Positions 1 through 6,797 are shown, counted from the stretch's first letter. The stretch: 8,184 bases of DNA from an uncultured Lachnospira sp. (GCA_900772425.1 CAAHEK010000026.1:1-8184), one strand, 5' to 3'. A program made the numbers and translations. Notes: generated by a model not told the origin, from the sequence alone.

Positions 1-2068
1 ATATATAACCTGCTGCCTTTCGGAATGCATCTTCAGGCTTATGATTGTCTGTATCAATAAATGTTCTTGCCTGAAAGACCTTATATTTCCCAAGTTCTTT
101 AAATGGCTCGAATCTTTTACGTCTGCCCTGCAATTCAACACTCTGGCTGTTTTCGTTATCAATTCTTACAAATGCTTCCTTTAACTTCTCATTATTAGGT
201 CCAAGCTGGTTTACAATTCTTATTATTGTGTTGACGGTCAGGTATGTATTACGGTCGGATGTATTAAGCCATAACTGTCTTATAACCGCAGCTCTCTTGA
301 ATTTATAGAATTTCTTTGCCAGCTCCGTATCAGCATCAAATACAGCCTTTAATGCAGGATGTAACTGTTCTGAATCAAACTTTAACCTGTAATGGCATCT
401 AATCATATCATCCCACTTTTTATCTTTATAATGCTGATGTCCAAGGTCCTCAAGGAGTCCTACTATAGAATCATCGCAAAGCTCGTAAGTTGCAAGGACA
501 CTATTCATTTTTCTTGCCAGAGCTTCATTTCCTATACCAAAGGCTGAACCTTTGTATCTTAAATCATGCTCAATCTCATGCCAGCCCTCGAAAGAATTAG
601 TTCTTACCTGTACTTCAAATGTATCATCAACGTAATCTGATAACATAGGATTAACTATCGTTTTGCTAAGATATGCCGGAAGCTTAAATATACCATTTAT
701 CTTCATGGCTTTAAATTCATATTCGTTAGTTTCAGTAGTTTCCCATTCTCCCGGTGATGCAAATAAACCGTCTAAAAGATTACGGCAGATATCAACATCA
801 TCAGCAAAATACAGCATTATTCGTATTCCGATTAAATCCTGCATTTTCTTATCTTCATTCTCTGTTCCTGGTCTTTTGTAATCCTTTAATATAAGCTTAT
901 TAACCATTGAATCGGCAGCCTTTACCCTGTATGCAATACGATAATAAAAGCCTGCTTTTTTAAGTTTTTCTTCTATTATGCTTAACAAATCATCCCTTAC
1001 AATATCAGGCACGACAATCTGCTCTACATTTTCCCTTATAAACAGCTTATTGGGACGAAATTCACTTAATATCCTGTTTCGCAAAATGTTCTTTATATCC
1101 TTTGAAGCAAATGATGCATCCGCAGAATTATAAAGCAGCTGCATAACCTCATCATTAGTTAAATCAAAAGCATCCTTAAGCAGATTAAATTCATGTTTAA
1201 TTGTAGTATTGGATACAGTAACATTATCAGTATTTACTGTAACCTTCACGCCACTATCGATAAATTTTCTTATAGGAAAATCTTTAATGCTGTCAAACAC
1301 CTTGGTATTAAGATTACTTGTAGGACATAATTCAAGTGTAATATTCTTATTCTTAAGAAGTGATACCACCTCTTCATCCTCAACAGCCCTTACACCATGT
1401 CCTATTCTTAATGCACCATATTCGACAGCTTTTCTTACACTGTCAGCGCCATCAGCTTCCCCTGCATGAATTGTAAATGGCACTCTTAACTTTCTAGCCC
1501 TTTCAAAAATGTAAGCATATTTCTCTGTAGGATATAACTTTTCTGCTCCCGCAAGGTCAACAGCAACAACACCTTTGTTTAAAAAGCGTTTTGCAAGCTC
1601 GACTGTTTCTATATTTTCACGATGATTACCTTCACCCCTCATACAACATAATATCAGATTATGATAGTGTCTGTCCAAGGAAGCATTTTCCAGTCCCTTA
1701 ATAGCAGCCTGTACAACCTCCATCTGGGTTAAGCCTTTTTTCGTATGGAGCTGTGGTGCAAACCTTATTTCGCTATACATAATTCCCATTTCATGCTGTT
1801 CGCTTATAACTCTTGCAACACACTCCGTTATAGCCTCTGTTGTCTGTAATAACTGAAGTGGAAAATCAAATCTTTTCAGATATTCATTAAGATCGCGGCA
1901 ATCGTCAGGAACCGTTAACATATTTTCAAGCTCTTTATCTGTAACATCCAGCTTAATACTCTGTATATCAGCAAGATGTCTTACTGTATTTACCGACAAT
2001 GAACCATCAAGATGTACATGTAAATCTATCAGACATTGTAATGTATCTATCGAAACTTTACCTTCCAT
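1..2068 (-). CDS. Adenosine deaminase / RelA-SpoT alarmone synthetase fusion (3' end beyond window)
   Basis: A single open frame of 689 codons, with no stop or frameshift, runs off the left edge. Residues 1-335 are an adenosine deaminase (adenosine to inosine, Zn-dependent, cytosolic). It has HVHLDGSL with H17 and H19, HAGE with H201 and E204, GHG with H224, and TDN with D281, in the same order and near-identical spacing as mouse ADA H15, H17, H214, E217, H238 and D295. The residue after D281 is Asn, where the classical enzyme has a substrate-binding Asp. Residues about 355-510 are a RelA/SpoT synthetase domain: R381-x-K383 with S387 and K391, D411 in QDLIGIR, E485 in FEVQVRT, and an EH...YK ending at 500-506. 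The expected GYxSxH loop is absent; KINGIFKLP (456-464) lies there instead. Residues 507-689 and beyond are an unassigned, largely helical-looking extension. ATG 2068 is chosen because an earlier in-frame ATG at 2125 falls at the predicted transcription start. Both domain calls are firm; the joint function is unknown. Confidence 0.9.
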   Translation of the reverse strand, partial: MEGKVSIDTLQCLIDLHVHLDGSLSVNTVRHLADIQSIKLDVTDKELENMLTVPDDCRDLNEYLKRFDFPLQLLQTTEAITECVARVISEQHEMGIMYSEIRFAPQLHTKKGLTQMEVVQAAIKGLENASLDRHYHNLILCCMRGEGNHRENIETVELAKRFLNKGVVAVDLAGAEKLYPTEKYAYIFERARKLRVPFTIHAGEADGADSVRKAVEYGALRIGHGVRAVEDEEVVSLLKNKNITLELCPTSNLNTKVFDSIKDFPIRKFIDSGVKVTVNTDNVTVSNTTIKHEFNLLKDAFDLTNDEVMQLLYNSADASFASKDIKNILRNRILSEFRPNKLFIRENVEQIVVPDIVRDDLLSIIEEKLKKAGFYYRIAYRVKAADSMVNKLILKDYKRPGTENEDKKMQDLIGIRIMLYFADDVDICRNLLDGLFASPGEWETTETNEYEFKAMKINGIFKLPAYLSKTIVNPMLSDYVDDTFEVQVRTNSFEGWHEIEHDLRYKGSAFGIGNEALARKMNSVLATYELCDDSIVGLLEDLGHQHYKDKKWDDMIRCHYRLKFDSEQLHPALKAVFDADTELAKKFYKFKRAAVIRQLWLNTSDRNTYLTVNTIIRIVNQLGPNNEKLKEAFVRIDNENSQSVELQGRRKRFEPFKELGKYKVFQARTFIDTDNHKPEDAFRKAAGYI

Positions 2069-2079
2069 AATAATCCCCA
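2069..2079 (-). promoter_or_regulatory. RBS supporting the 2068 start of the deaminase/RelA fusion
   Basis: On the minus strand, GGGGA (bases 2078-2074) lies about 6 nt before ATG 2068. The earlier in-frame ATG at 2125 directly follows a TAA, has no purine-rich stretch before it and would give an almost leaderless message. The match to AGGAGG is only moderate, so the start is well argued but not certain. Confidence 0.5.
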
Positions 2080-2133
2080 TTTCTGCAAGCATAAGCTTTG
2101 CATTTCCAATATTTGCTTTATACATTTAATCAT

Positions 2134-2162
2134 ATTGTACAAATTTTTGACACATTTTGCAA
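2134..2162 (-). promoter_or_regulatory. Sigma-A promoter for the deaminase/RelA fusion
   Basis: Read leftward, TTGCAA (-35, bases 2162-2157) is followed by exactly 17 bp and then TACAAT (-10, bases 2139-2134). Transcription would begin near 2127, leaving a leader of about 59 nt before ATG 2068. It is divergent from the regulator's promoter, and the two -35 boxes are separated by 56 bp. Confidence 0.7.
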
Positions 2163-2218
2163 TAATGATTAGGTTACATATGGTCATAAGCTATTTAATG
2201 GTGTCTTAAAATCCATAT

Positions 2219-2247
2219 TTGCTAATTTTATTCAAATGTGATAGAAT
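2219..2247 (+). promoter_or_regulatory. Sigma-A promoter for the DtxR-like regulator
   Basis: TTGCTA (2219-2224), a 17-bp spacer and TAGAAT (2242-2247) form a good sigma-A promoter with a predicted start near 2254. The -35 coincides with a TTG that could be misread as an upstream start codon of the regulator gene, which argues for translation from 2282. Confidence 0.7.
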
Positions 2248-2270
2248 ATATGCAAAATACTTGGGGAATG

Positions 2271-2275
2271 GGAGG
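2271..2275 (+). promoter_or_regulatory. RBS deciding the regulator start
   Basis: GGAGG lies 6 nt before ATG 2282. The alternative in-frame TTG at 2219 lies inside the promoter, so it cannot be on the transcript from that promoter. Confidence 0.8.
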
Positions 2276-2281
2276 ACTATT

Positions 2282-2644
2282 ATGGTAATTCATGAATCTG
2301 CGGAGAATTATCTTGAAACTATATTAATGTTAAGCAAGAAACTTCCTGTTGTACGTTCTATAGATGTTGCCAATGAGCTTGGATTTAAGAAATCAAGTGT
2401 AAGTATTGCGATGAAACATTTACGTGAATCTGAACATATAACTGTAACTAAAGAAGGTTATATATACCTTACAGAATCCGGCAGGGAAATTGCCGAAATG
2501 ATTTACGAAAGACATGAGCTTCTTACATCATGGCTTATAAGTCTTGGTGTAGACAAGAATGTAGCTGAAGAAGATGCCTGCCGTATTGAACATGACATAA
2601 GTAAGGAAAGCTTTGACGCAATTAAGAAAAGCATAAAACTTTAA
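2282..2644 (+). CDS. DtxR/MntR-family metal-dependent transcriptional regulator
   Basis: A 120-residue protein. Its N-terminus, ESAENYLETI, is the first helix of DtxR/MntR repressors. A winged helix-turn-helix follows (about 22-48, with VANELGFKKSSVS as the HTH core) and a wing at 53-63. The dimerisation and metal region follows: YERHELL with H78, then DACRIEHDIS with C100, E103 and H104. These match the DtxR/IdeR ligands C102, E105 and H106 more closely than MntR, which lacks the Cys. E12 aligns with MntR E11, but N9 stands where MntR has Asp8, so the first metal site may differ. There is no SH3-like or FeoA third domain, so it is a short MntR-length form. Members repress metal-uptake genes when Mn(II) or Fe(II) is bound; which metal applies here cannot be read from the sequence. 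No metal transporter is visible nearby. It is divergent from the deaminase/RelA gene and followed by its own terminator. Confidence 0.88.
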   Translation: MVIHESAENYLETILMLSKKLPVVRSIDVANELGFKKSSVSIAMKHLRESEHITVTKEGYIYLTESGREIAEMIYERHELLTSWLISLGVDKNVAEEDACRIEHDISKESFDAIKKSIKL

Positions 2645-2674
2645 TATATAACACATACTATTTTTACTTATAAC

Positions 2675-2707
2675 AGCACCTGGAATTATACCGGGTGCTT
2701 ATTTTTT
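2675..2707 (+). terminator. Intrinsic terminator after the DtxR-like regulator
   Basis: AGCACCTGG and CCGGGTGCT pair as a 9-bp stem (one G-U) around a 7-nt loop. TATTTTTT follows from 2700. It lies 31 bp after the regulator's stop and insulates it from the polymerase gene. Confidence 0.85.
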
Positions 2708-2732
2708 AAGATTAATGAATAAGATTAATGAA
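2708..2732 (+). repeat. Short tandem direct repeat before the polymerase gene
   Basis: AAGATTAATGAA occurs at 2708-2719 and again at 2721-2732, one base apart. It lies between the terminator T-run and the polymerase RBS (GAGG, 2736-2739). It may be a local duplication or a paired binding site; nothing else in the sequence decides. Confidence 0.6.
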
Positions 2733-2749
2733 ATTGAGGTAACAAAACA

Positions 2750-4348
2750 ATGTCAGTCAATTATGATAATTCCGGTCATATCTATATTGCTATCGACTTA
2801 AAAAGTTTCTATGCCTCCGTTGAATGTATGCAGAGGAAATTAGACCCTCTTACAACTAATCTTGTTGTTGCCGATGCGACAAGAACCGAAAAAACGATAT
2901 GTCTTGCTGTATCTCCTTCTTTAAAATCCTTTGGTATTCCGGGAAGAGCGAGATTATTTGAAGTTAACCAGAAGGTAAATGAGGTTAATGCAGGGCGCAG
3001 GGCTCTCGCACCAAAACACATTTTCACCGGAAGCTCATATAATATTAACGAGCTTAATTCTAATCCTTCGCTTGAGCTTTCATTTATAGCAGCCCCACCA
3101 CAGATGGCTGTTTACATGCAGATAAGTACCCAGATATATAATATTTATCTTAAATATATTGCTCCTGAAGATATTCATGTATACAGCATAGATGAAGTGT
3201 TTATTGATGTTACGCATTACTTAAACACATATAAAACCACACCGCGTAAGCTTGCTGCCATGATGATTAAAGATGTCCTTAAAACCACAGGAATAACCGC
3301 AACCGCCGGAATCGGAACCAATCTTTACCTGTGCAAAATTGCCATGGATATTGTTGCAAAACATATAGCACCGGATGCTGACGGAGTCCGTATAGCTGAA
3401 CTTGATGAAATGGCCTATCGTAAAATATTATGGAATCACCAGCCAATAACGGACTTCTGGCGTGTTGGAAGGGGCTATGCCAAAAAGCTTAAAGAATATG
3501 GCATGCTTACTATGGGAGACATTGCAAGATGTTCCATTGGTAAGGGAAATGAATTTTATAACGAAGACCTTCTGTACAAATTATTTGGAATAAATGCAGA
3601 ACTTCTGATTGACCATGCATGGGGCTATGAGCCTGTAACCATAGCAGACATTAAATCATATAAACCTGAAAATAACAGCATTTCTGCCGGTCAGGTTCTG
3701 CACTGCCCTTATGAACACGATAAAACCCGGCTGATTGTTAAAGAAATGGCGGATTTACTGTCACTTGACCTTGTAGAAAAAGGTCTTGTTACTGACCAGA
3801 TTGTCCTTACTGTAGGCTATGACATAGATAATCTTACCGATAACAAACGAAAAAATAAATATAAGGGTGAAATAACCACCGATGTATACGGACGTATGAT
3901 TCCAAAGCATGCCCACGGAAGCATTAACCTTGATTTTCCCACTGCATCAACAAGTATCATTACCGAGGCCACAATGAAGCTTTTTGACAAAATCATGGAT
4001 AAAGACCTGCTTTCAAGAAGAATAACTCTTGTAGCCAACCATGTGGTAAACGAGAAAAATGCAGTTCAGAAAAACAATTATGAACAGCTCAGCCTTTTTG
4101 ATTTGCCACAAACCGGCAGTTTCGCTGCCGATATTGCAGATACTGCTAATACGGTTCAAGCCAGGAATACTCCTGATAACCATTATTTTCCCGGGAAGCC
4201 TGACCTTGACAAGGAGAAAAAAATGCAGGAAGCTGTTATCCAGATAAAGAAGAAGTACGGAAAAAATGCTATTTTAAAAGGCATGAATCTTGAAGAAGGC
4301 GGCACCACCATTGAAAGAAACCGACAAATCGGTGGTCATAAAGCATAA
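2750..4348 (+). CDS. Y-family translesion DNA polymerase, UmuC/UvrX type
   Basis: A 532-residue error-tolerant DNA polymerase for copying damaged templates. The palm motif IAIDLKSFYASVE supplies catalytic D16, the likely steric-gate Y21 and E25. YSIDEVFID supplies D148 and E149, the second metal-binding pair. Fingers, thumb (helix-hairpin-helix-like, about 225-265) and little-finger regions follow to about residue 430. QLSLFD (446-451) is a classical beta-clamp binding motif. The tail KKYGKNAILKGMNLEEG...RNRQIGGHKA is typical of Firmicutes UvrX/YqjW-like polymerases, not DinB (Pol IV). It is longer than Bacillus UvrX/YqjW (about 415 residues); the extra length is mainly near the C-terminus. 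RBS GAGG lies 10 nt before the ATG. No Bacillus-type LexA site (GAACnnnnGTTC) is visible upstream, and no clear promoter was found between the terminator and the gene. It is followed by a yolD-like gene, as in SPbeta and yqjW loci. Confidence 0.93.
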   Translation: MSVNYDNSGHIYIAIDLKSFYASVECMQRKLDPLTTNLVVADATRTEKTICLAVSPSLKSFGIPGRARLFEVNQKVNEVNAGRRALAPKHIFTGSSYNINELNSNPSLELSFIAAPPQMAVYMQISTQIYNIYLKYIAPEDIHVYSIDEVFIDVTHYLNTYKTTPRKLAAMMIKDVLKTTGITATAGIGTNLYLCKIAMDIVAKHIAPDADGVRIAELDEMAYRKILWNHQPITDFWRVGRGYAKKLKEYGMLTMGDIARCSIGKGNEFYNEDLLYKLFGINAELLIDHAWGYEPVTIADIKSYKPENNSISAGQVLHCPYEHDKTRLIVKEMADLLSLDLVEKGLVTDQIVLTVGYDIDNLTDNKRKNKYKGEITTDVYGRMIPKHAHGSINLDFPTASTSIITEATMKLFDKIMDKDLLSRRITLVANHVVNEKNAVQKNNYEQLSLFDLPQTGSFAADIADTANTVQARNTPDNHYFPGKPDLDKEKKMQEAVIQIKKKYGKNAILKGMNLEEGGTTIERNRQIGGHKA

Positions 4349-4370
4349 TTAATGTTAATAAGGAGGACAT

Positions 4371-4826
4371 ATGAACACAGCTAACGACTTATATAATGCA
4401 TTTAATTCAACATCAAAATACGATGACATTATTAATATGCCACATCACAGCTCCGATAAAAGAGCCCATATGTCCTTGCATGACAGAGCTGCACAATTTA
4501 GTCCGTTTGCAGCACTTACAGGCTATGATGACTCCGTAAAAGAGGCTGCAAGAATTACAGAAAGCAAAACAATTTTAAGTGAAGAAGAAAAATATTCACT
4601 TAATACTACATTACATTTTCTGCTGGATAAACTTGACACATGCGGAAAAAATGATGAAAAGCCTTTAATAAAAGTAACTTATTTTGTAAAAGACTCTTAT
4701 AAAAGCGGAGGGTCGTACATTACCAGAACCGGAGTTCTTAATAAAATAGATACAGATAAACATAATCTTATTATTGACGAATTACTAATATTTTTCGATG
4801 ATATTATTGAAATTTCACCGGTGTGA
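4371..4826 (+). CDS. YolD-like protein, partner of the Y-family polymerase
   Basis: A 151-residue protein with the YolD-family signature in its first half: YDDIINMPHHSSDKRAHMS (17-35), then a DRAAQFSPFAALTGYDD block (about 38-54). The C-terminal half (about 95-151) alternates hydrophobic and charged residues and looks like a small beta-fold ending in a Asp/Glu/Ile-rich strand set. YolD genes usually sit beside UvrX/YqjW-type polymerases and are thought to serve them as UmuD-like accessory factors; that role is inferred from context. It starts 22 bp after the polymerase stop with a near-perfect AGGAGG at 4361-4366, four bases before the ATG, so the two genes are almost certainly co-transcribed. 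It has no signal peptide or membrane segment. Confidence 0.88.
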   Translation: MNTANDLYNAFNSTSKYDDIINMPHHSSDKRAHMSLHDRAAQFSPFAALTGYDDSVKEAARITESKTILSEEEKYSLNTTLHFLLDKLDTCGKNDEKPLIKVTYFVKDSYKSGGSYITRTGVLNKIDTDKHNLIIDELLIFFDDIIEISPV

Positions 4827-4890
4827 TGTAATAATCAGAATATAAGATATATCATCTCTTTACCAATTTAAAAATGCGAGGATTAATTTA

Positions 4891-5826
4891 ATGAACAATA
4901 CACATAGAAGAATGATGTCCAGAAAAAGGCGCGAAGCAATTAAAAGGAGGCGTATTGCTGTAGGTTCTATAGCAGTTGTTTTAATAATAATTATTATTGC
5001 TGTTATACTTTCCGTTAAAGGCTGTAGTTCAAGAAATACGGATTCTGATAATAATGCCATAAACTCAAATGATACAGCTTCTACCGATATAAATAATGCT
5101 AATTCAGCTAATGAAGCAGATGCATCCGGTTCAACACAGGATACATCTAAATCAGGACAGGCAAATTTAGAGCAGACAGATACTTCTTCAGATAACTCAG
5201 ATTCTTCATCAGGAAAAACAATAGGTGTTTCTTCAAATGGTTATTCAATAATTGAAAAAGACGGTGTCACATATGTTGGAGGTGTTCTGATTGCCAATAA
5301 ATCATACTCACTTCCTAAGACATTTATACCGCAGGATCCTGACCAGCCTGTAAATGCTGACAGAAGTTCCACATGTCTTGACAAAACTCTTATGAGCGCA
5401 TGGAGAACAATGCAAAAGGACGCCACAGCTCAAGGTCTTAACATTTATATTGCCAGCGGCTACCGTTCTTATAATTATCAGGTAAATGTTTATAACAGAT
5501 ATGTTTCAAGCGATGGAAAAGCTGCCGCTGACACTTATTCTTCAAGACCCGGATATTCAGAGCATCAGACCGGACTTTGTTTTGACCTTAACTCTATTGA
5601 AGACAGTTTTCAGTATACTAACGAGGGCAAATGGGTAAATGATAATTGTTACAAATATGGATTCTGTATAAGATTTCCTAAGGGAAAAGACAAATTCACC
5701 GGATATAAATATGAATCATGGCATCTTAGATATGTAGGTGTTGATCTTGCCACTAAATTGTATAACAACGGTGACTGGTTATCACTTGAAGAATACTTTG
5801 GAATTACATCTGAGTATAGTGATTGA
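4891..5826 (+). CDS. Membrane-anchored D,D-carboxypeptidase, peptidase M15B (VanY-like)
   Basis: A 311-residue protein. A very basic N-terminus (residues 5-22, Arg/Lys-rich) precedes one hydrophobic segment (about 23-42), so the enzyme is inserted with its body outside. The segment ends VKGC, but Lys at -2 makes a lipobox unlikely. Residues 46-115 are a low-complexity Ser/Asn/Asp/Thr spacer that would span the wall. The catalytic domain (about 135-300) has the VanY pattern: SGYRSYNYQ, then SEHQTGLCFDL with zinc ligands H225 and D232, then E275 and H278 in ESWHLRY. Such enzymes trim the terminal D-Ala from peptidoglycan stem peptides. With no vanHAX-like genes in view, a housekeeping wall role is likelier than glycopeptide resistance. 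RBS GAGGA lies 8 nt before the ATG. No terminator is visible in the 64-bp gap after yolD, so readthrough from the polymerase unit is possible. Confidence 0.92.
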   Translation: MNNTHRRMMSRKRREAIKRRRIAVGSIAVVLIIIIIAVILSVKGCSSRNTDSDNNAINSNDTASTDINNANSANEADASGSTQDTSKSGQANLEQTDTSSDNSDSSSGKTIGVSSNGYSIIEKDGVTYVGGVLIANKSYSLPKTFIPQDPDQPVNADRSSTCLDKTLMSAWRTMQKDATAQGLNIYIASGYRSYNYQVNVYNRYVSSDGKAAADTYSSRPGYSEHQTGLCFDLNSIEDSFQYTNEGKWVNDNCYKYGFCIRFPKGKDKFTGYKYESWHLRYVGVDLATKLYNNGDWLSLEEYFGITSEYSD

Positions 5827-5845
5827 TAGAATATAGTGATTGATA
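5815..5845 (+). repeat. 17-nt-period duplication across the peptidase stop codon
   Basis: TATAGTGATTGATA occurs at 5815-5828 and again at 5832-5845. The first copy contains the last codons and the TGA of the peptidase gene. It looks like a slippage duplication that left the reading frame unaffected. Confidence 0.75.
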
Positions 5846-5893
5846 TTACAGACATTTGACAGACAATATATAATATATTATATAAACATAAAT

Positions 5894-5943
5894 AAAGGAG
5901 AAATTTGCTACAGCAAGATTGTTATAGCTAATTTCTCCTTTTT
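5894..5943. terminator. Bidirectional intrinsic terminator between convergent genes
   Basis: AAAGGAGAAATT (5894-5905) pairs perfectly with AATTTCTCCTTT (5930-5941), with possible further pairing of CTA and TAG inside the loop. On the plus strand it runs into TTTTTG; on the minus strand it runs into TTTATTTATG. It lies between the rightward peptidase gene and the leftward degV gene and can end both transcripts. Confidence 0.9.
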
Positions 5944-5945
5944 GT

Positions 5946-6797
5946 TTAATCTTTTTCTACATACAAAACACCCAGAGTTCCCGGTCCGCAATGTGATGAT
6001 ATAACCCCACCAGCTCTTGTTTCATAAATATTATCAAATATATTTAACTGTGAAAGATATTGTCTTACTTCCTCAACCAATGCGCTGTCACATCCTGAAT
6101 GTGTAATAAATACTCGGTCTTTTTTAGCTTTAAGAAGTTCCTCTTCCATATCTTTTACATATGACATAACTACAGAATTAATCTTACCTCTGTACTTCTT
6201 GCCAGGATGCATCTTTCCATCTGTCACCTCAATCTTAGGATGAAGCTTTAAAACACTTCCTGCCATAGCTGCAAGTCCGCTGCATCTTCCACCTCTGTAT
6301 AAATATACAAGTGTGTCTACTACAAAGCTTGCTCTTACTTTTCCTTTTAATGATTCTATATAATCTGTAATCTCCTCTGCGCTCTTTCCTTCTTTTGCAA
6401 GAACCGCAGCTTCAACCACAAGATGACCTATTCCTGTTGACAAATTAGCTGAATCTATAACATGAATTTTATCAGTTGCAGATAGTTCTTCTGTTGCAAG
6501 TCTCATGACGTTTGCTGTTGTAGACATATCCTCAGAGATTGCAAATGTAATAATTTCATCACCATTATCAATATACTTCTTAAAAACATTAACTGTATCT
6601 TCTATTGATACTGCTGATGTTTTAGGTGTTGTCTTATTTTCATCCGCCCACTTGTATATATCCTGTGGTGTAATATCTACTCCATCTCTGTATTCCTTAT
6701 CTCCTAAGAGAATGTGTAATGGAATAATATCAATATCATATTTATCTATAAGCTCTTTTGAAAGATCACTTGTACTGTCAGAAATTATTTTAACCAT
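5946..6797 (-). CDS. DegV family protein (fatty-acid binding, FakB-like)
   Basis: A 283-residue protein, the usual DegV length. The N-terminal SDSTSDL (6-12), the fatty-acid head-group loop PKTSAVS (58-64), RGGR in the central region and SSHCGPGTLG (267-276) are the family signatures. The family binds a fatty acid in a buried pocket; FakB members present it to the kinase FakA for phosphorylation and entry into phospholipid synthesis. No fakA is in the window, so whether this one serves the kinase is not shown. The RBS GGGAAGGA (bases 6815-6808) lies 10 nt before the ATG. It follows pflA by 57 bp with no terminator or convincing promoter between, which suggests co-transcription. It ends 2 bp past the shared bidirectional terminator stem and T-run. 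It is a cytosolic protein with no membrane segment. Confidence 0.93.
   Translation of the reverse strand: MVKIISDSTSDLSKELIDKYDIDIIPLHILLGDKEYRDGVDITPQDIYKWADENKTTPKTSAVSIEDTVNVFKKYIDNGDEIITFAISEDMSTTANVMRLATEELSATDKIHVIDSANLSTGIGHLVVEAAVLAKEGKSAEEITDYIESLKGKVRASFVVDTLVYLYRGGRCSGLAAMAGSVLKLHPKIEVTDGKMHPGKKYRGKINSVVMSYVKDMEEELLKAKKDRVFITHSGCDSALVEEVRQYLSQLNIFDNIYETRAGGVISSHCGPGTLGVLYVEKD

Noticed and set aside
1209..1469. Plus-strand open frames at 663-881 and 1209-1469
   Set aside because: They are antisense shadows of the deaminase/RelA gene, with no ribosome binding sites or recognisable motifs.
2069..2125. Upstream ATG at 2125 as the start of the deaminase/RelA fusion
   Set aside because: It directly follows a stop codon, has no ribosome binding site and lies about at the predicted transcription start; ATG 2068 has GGGGA at good spacing.
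2165..2190. Full DtxR/MntR operator around TTAGGTTACATATGGTCATAA
   Set aside because: Only the left half matches a DtxR half-site; the right half fails as its reverse complement, so no palindromic operator can be claimed.
4304..4336. Hairpin at the end of the polymerase gene (ACCACC...GGTGGT with CCGA...TCGG)
   Set aside because: It lies inside coding sequence, the two stems compete for the same bases, there is no T-run and yolD follows closely.
4803..4846. Promoter before the D,D-carboxypeptidase (TTGAAA near 4807 with TAATAA or TATAAG downstream)
   Set aside because: No -10 box of good quality lies at 16-18 bp from a good -35; AT-richness alone can give such matches.
5020..5035. Lipobox in the D,D-carboxypeptidase (VKGC)
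   Set aside because: Lys at -2 and the long uninterrupted hydrophobic segment fit a membrane anchor better than a lipoprotein signal.
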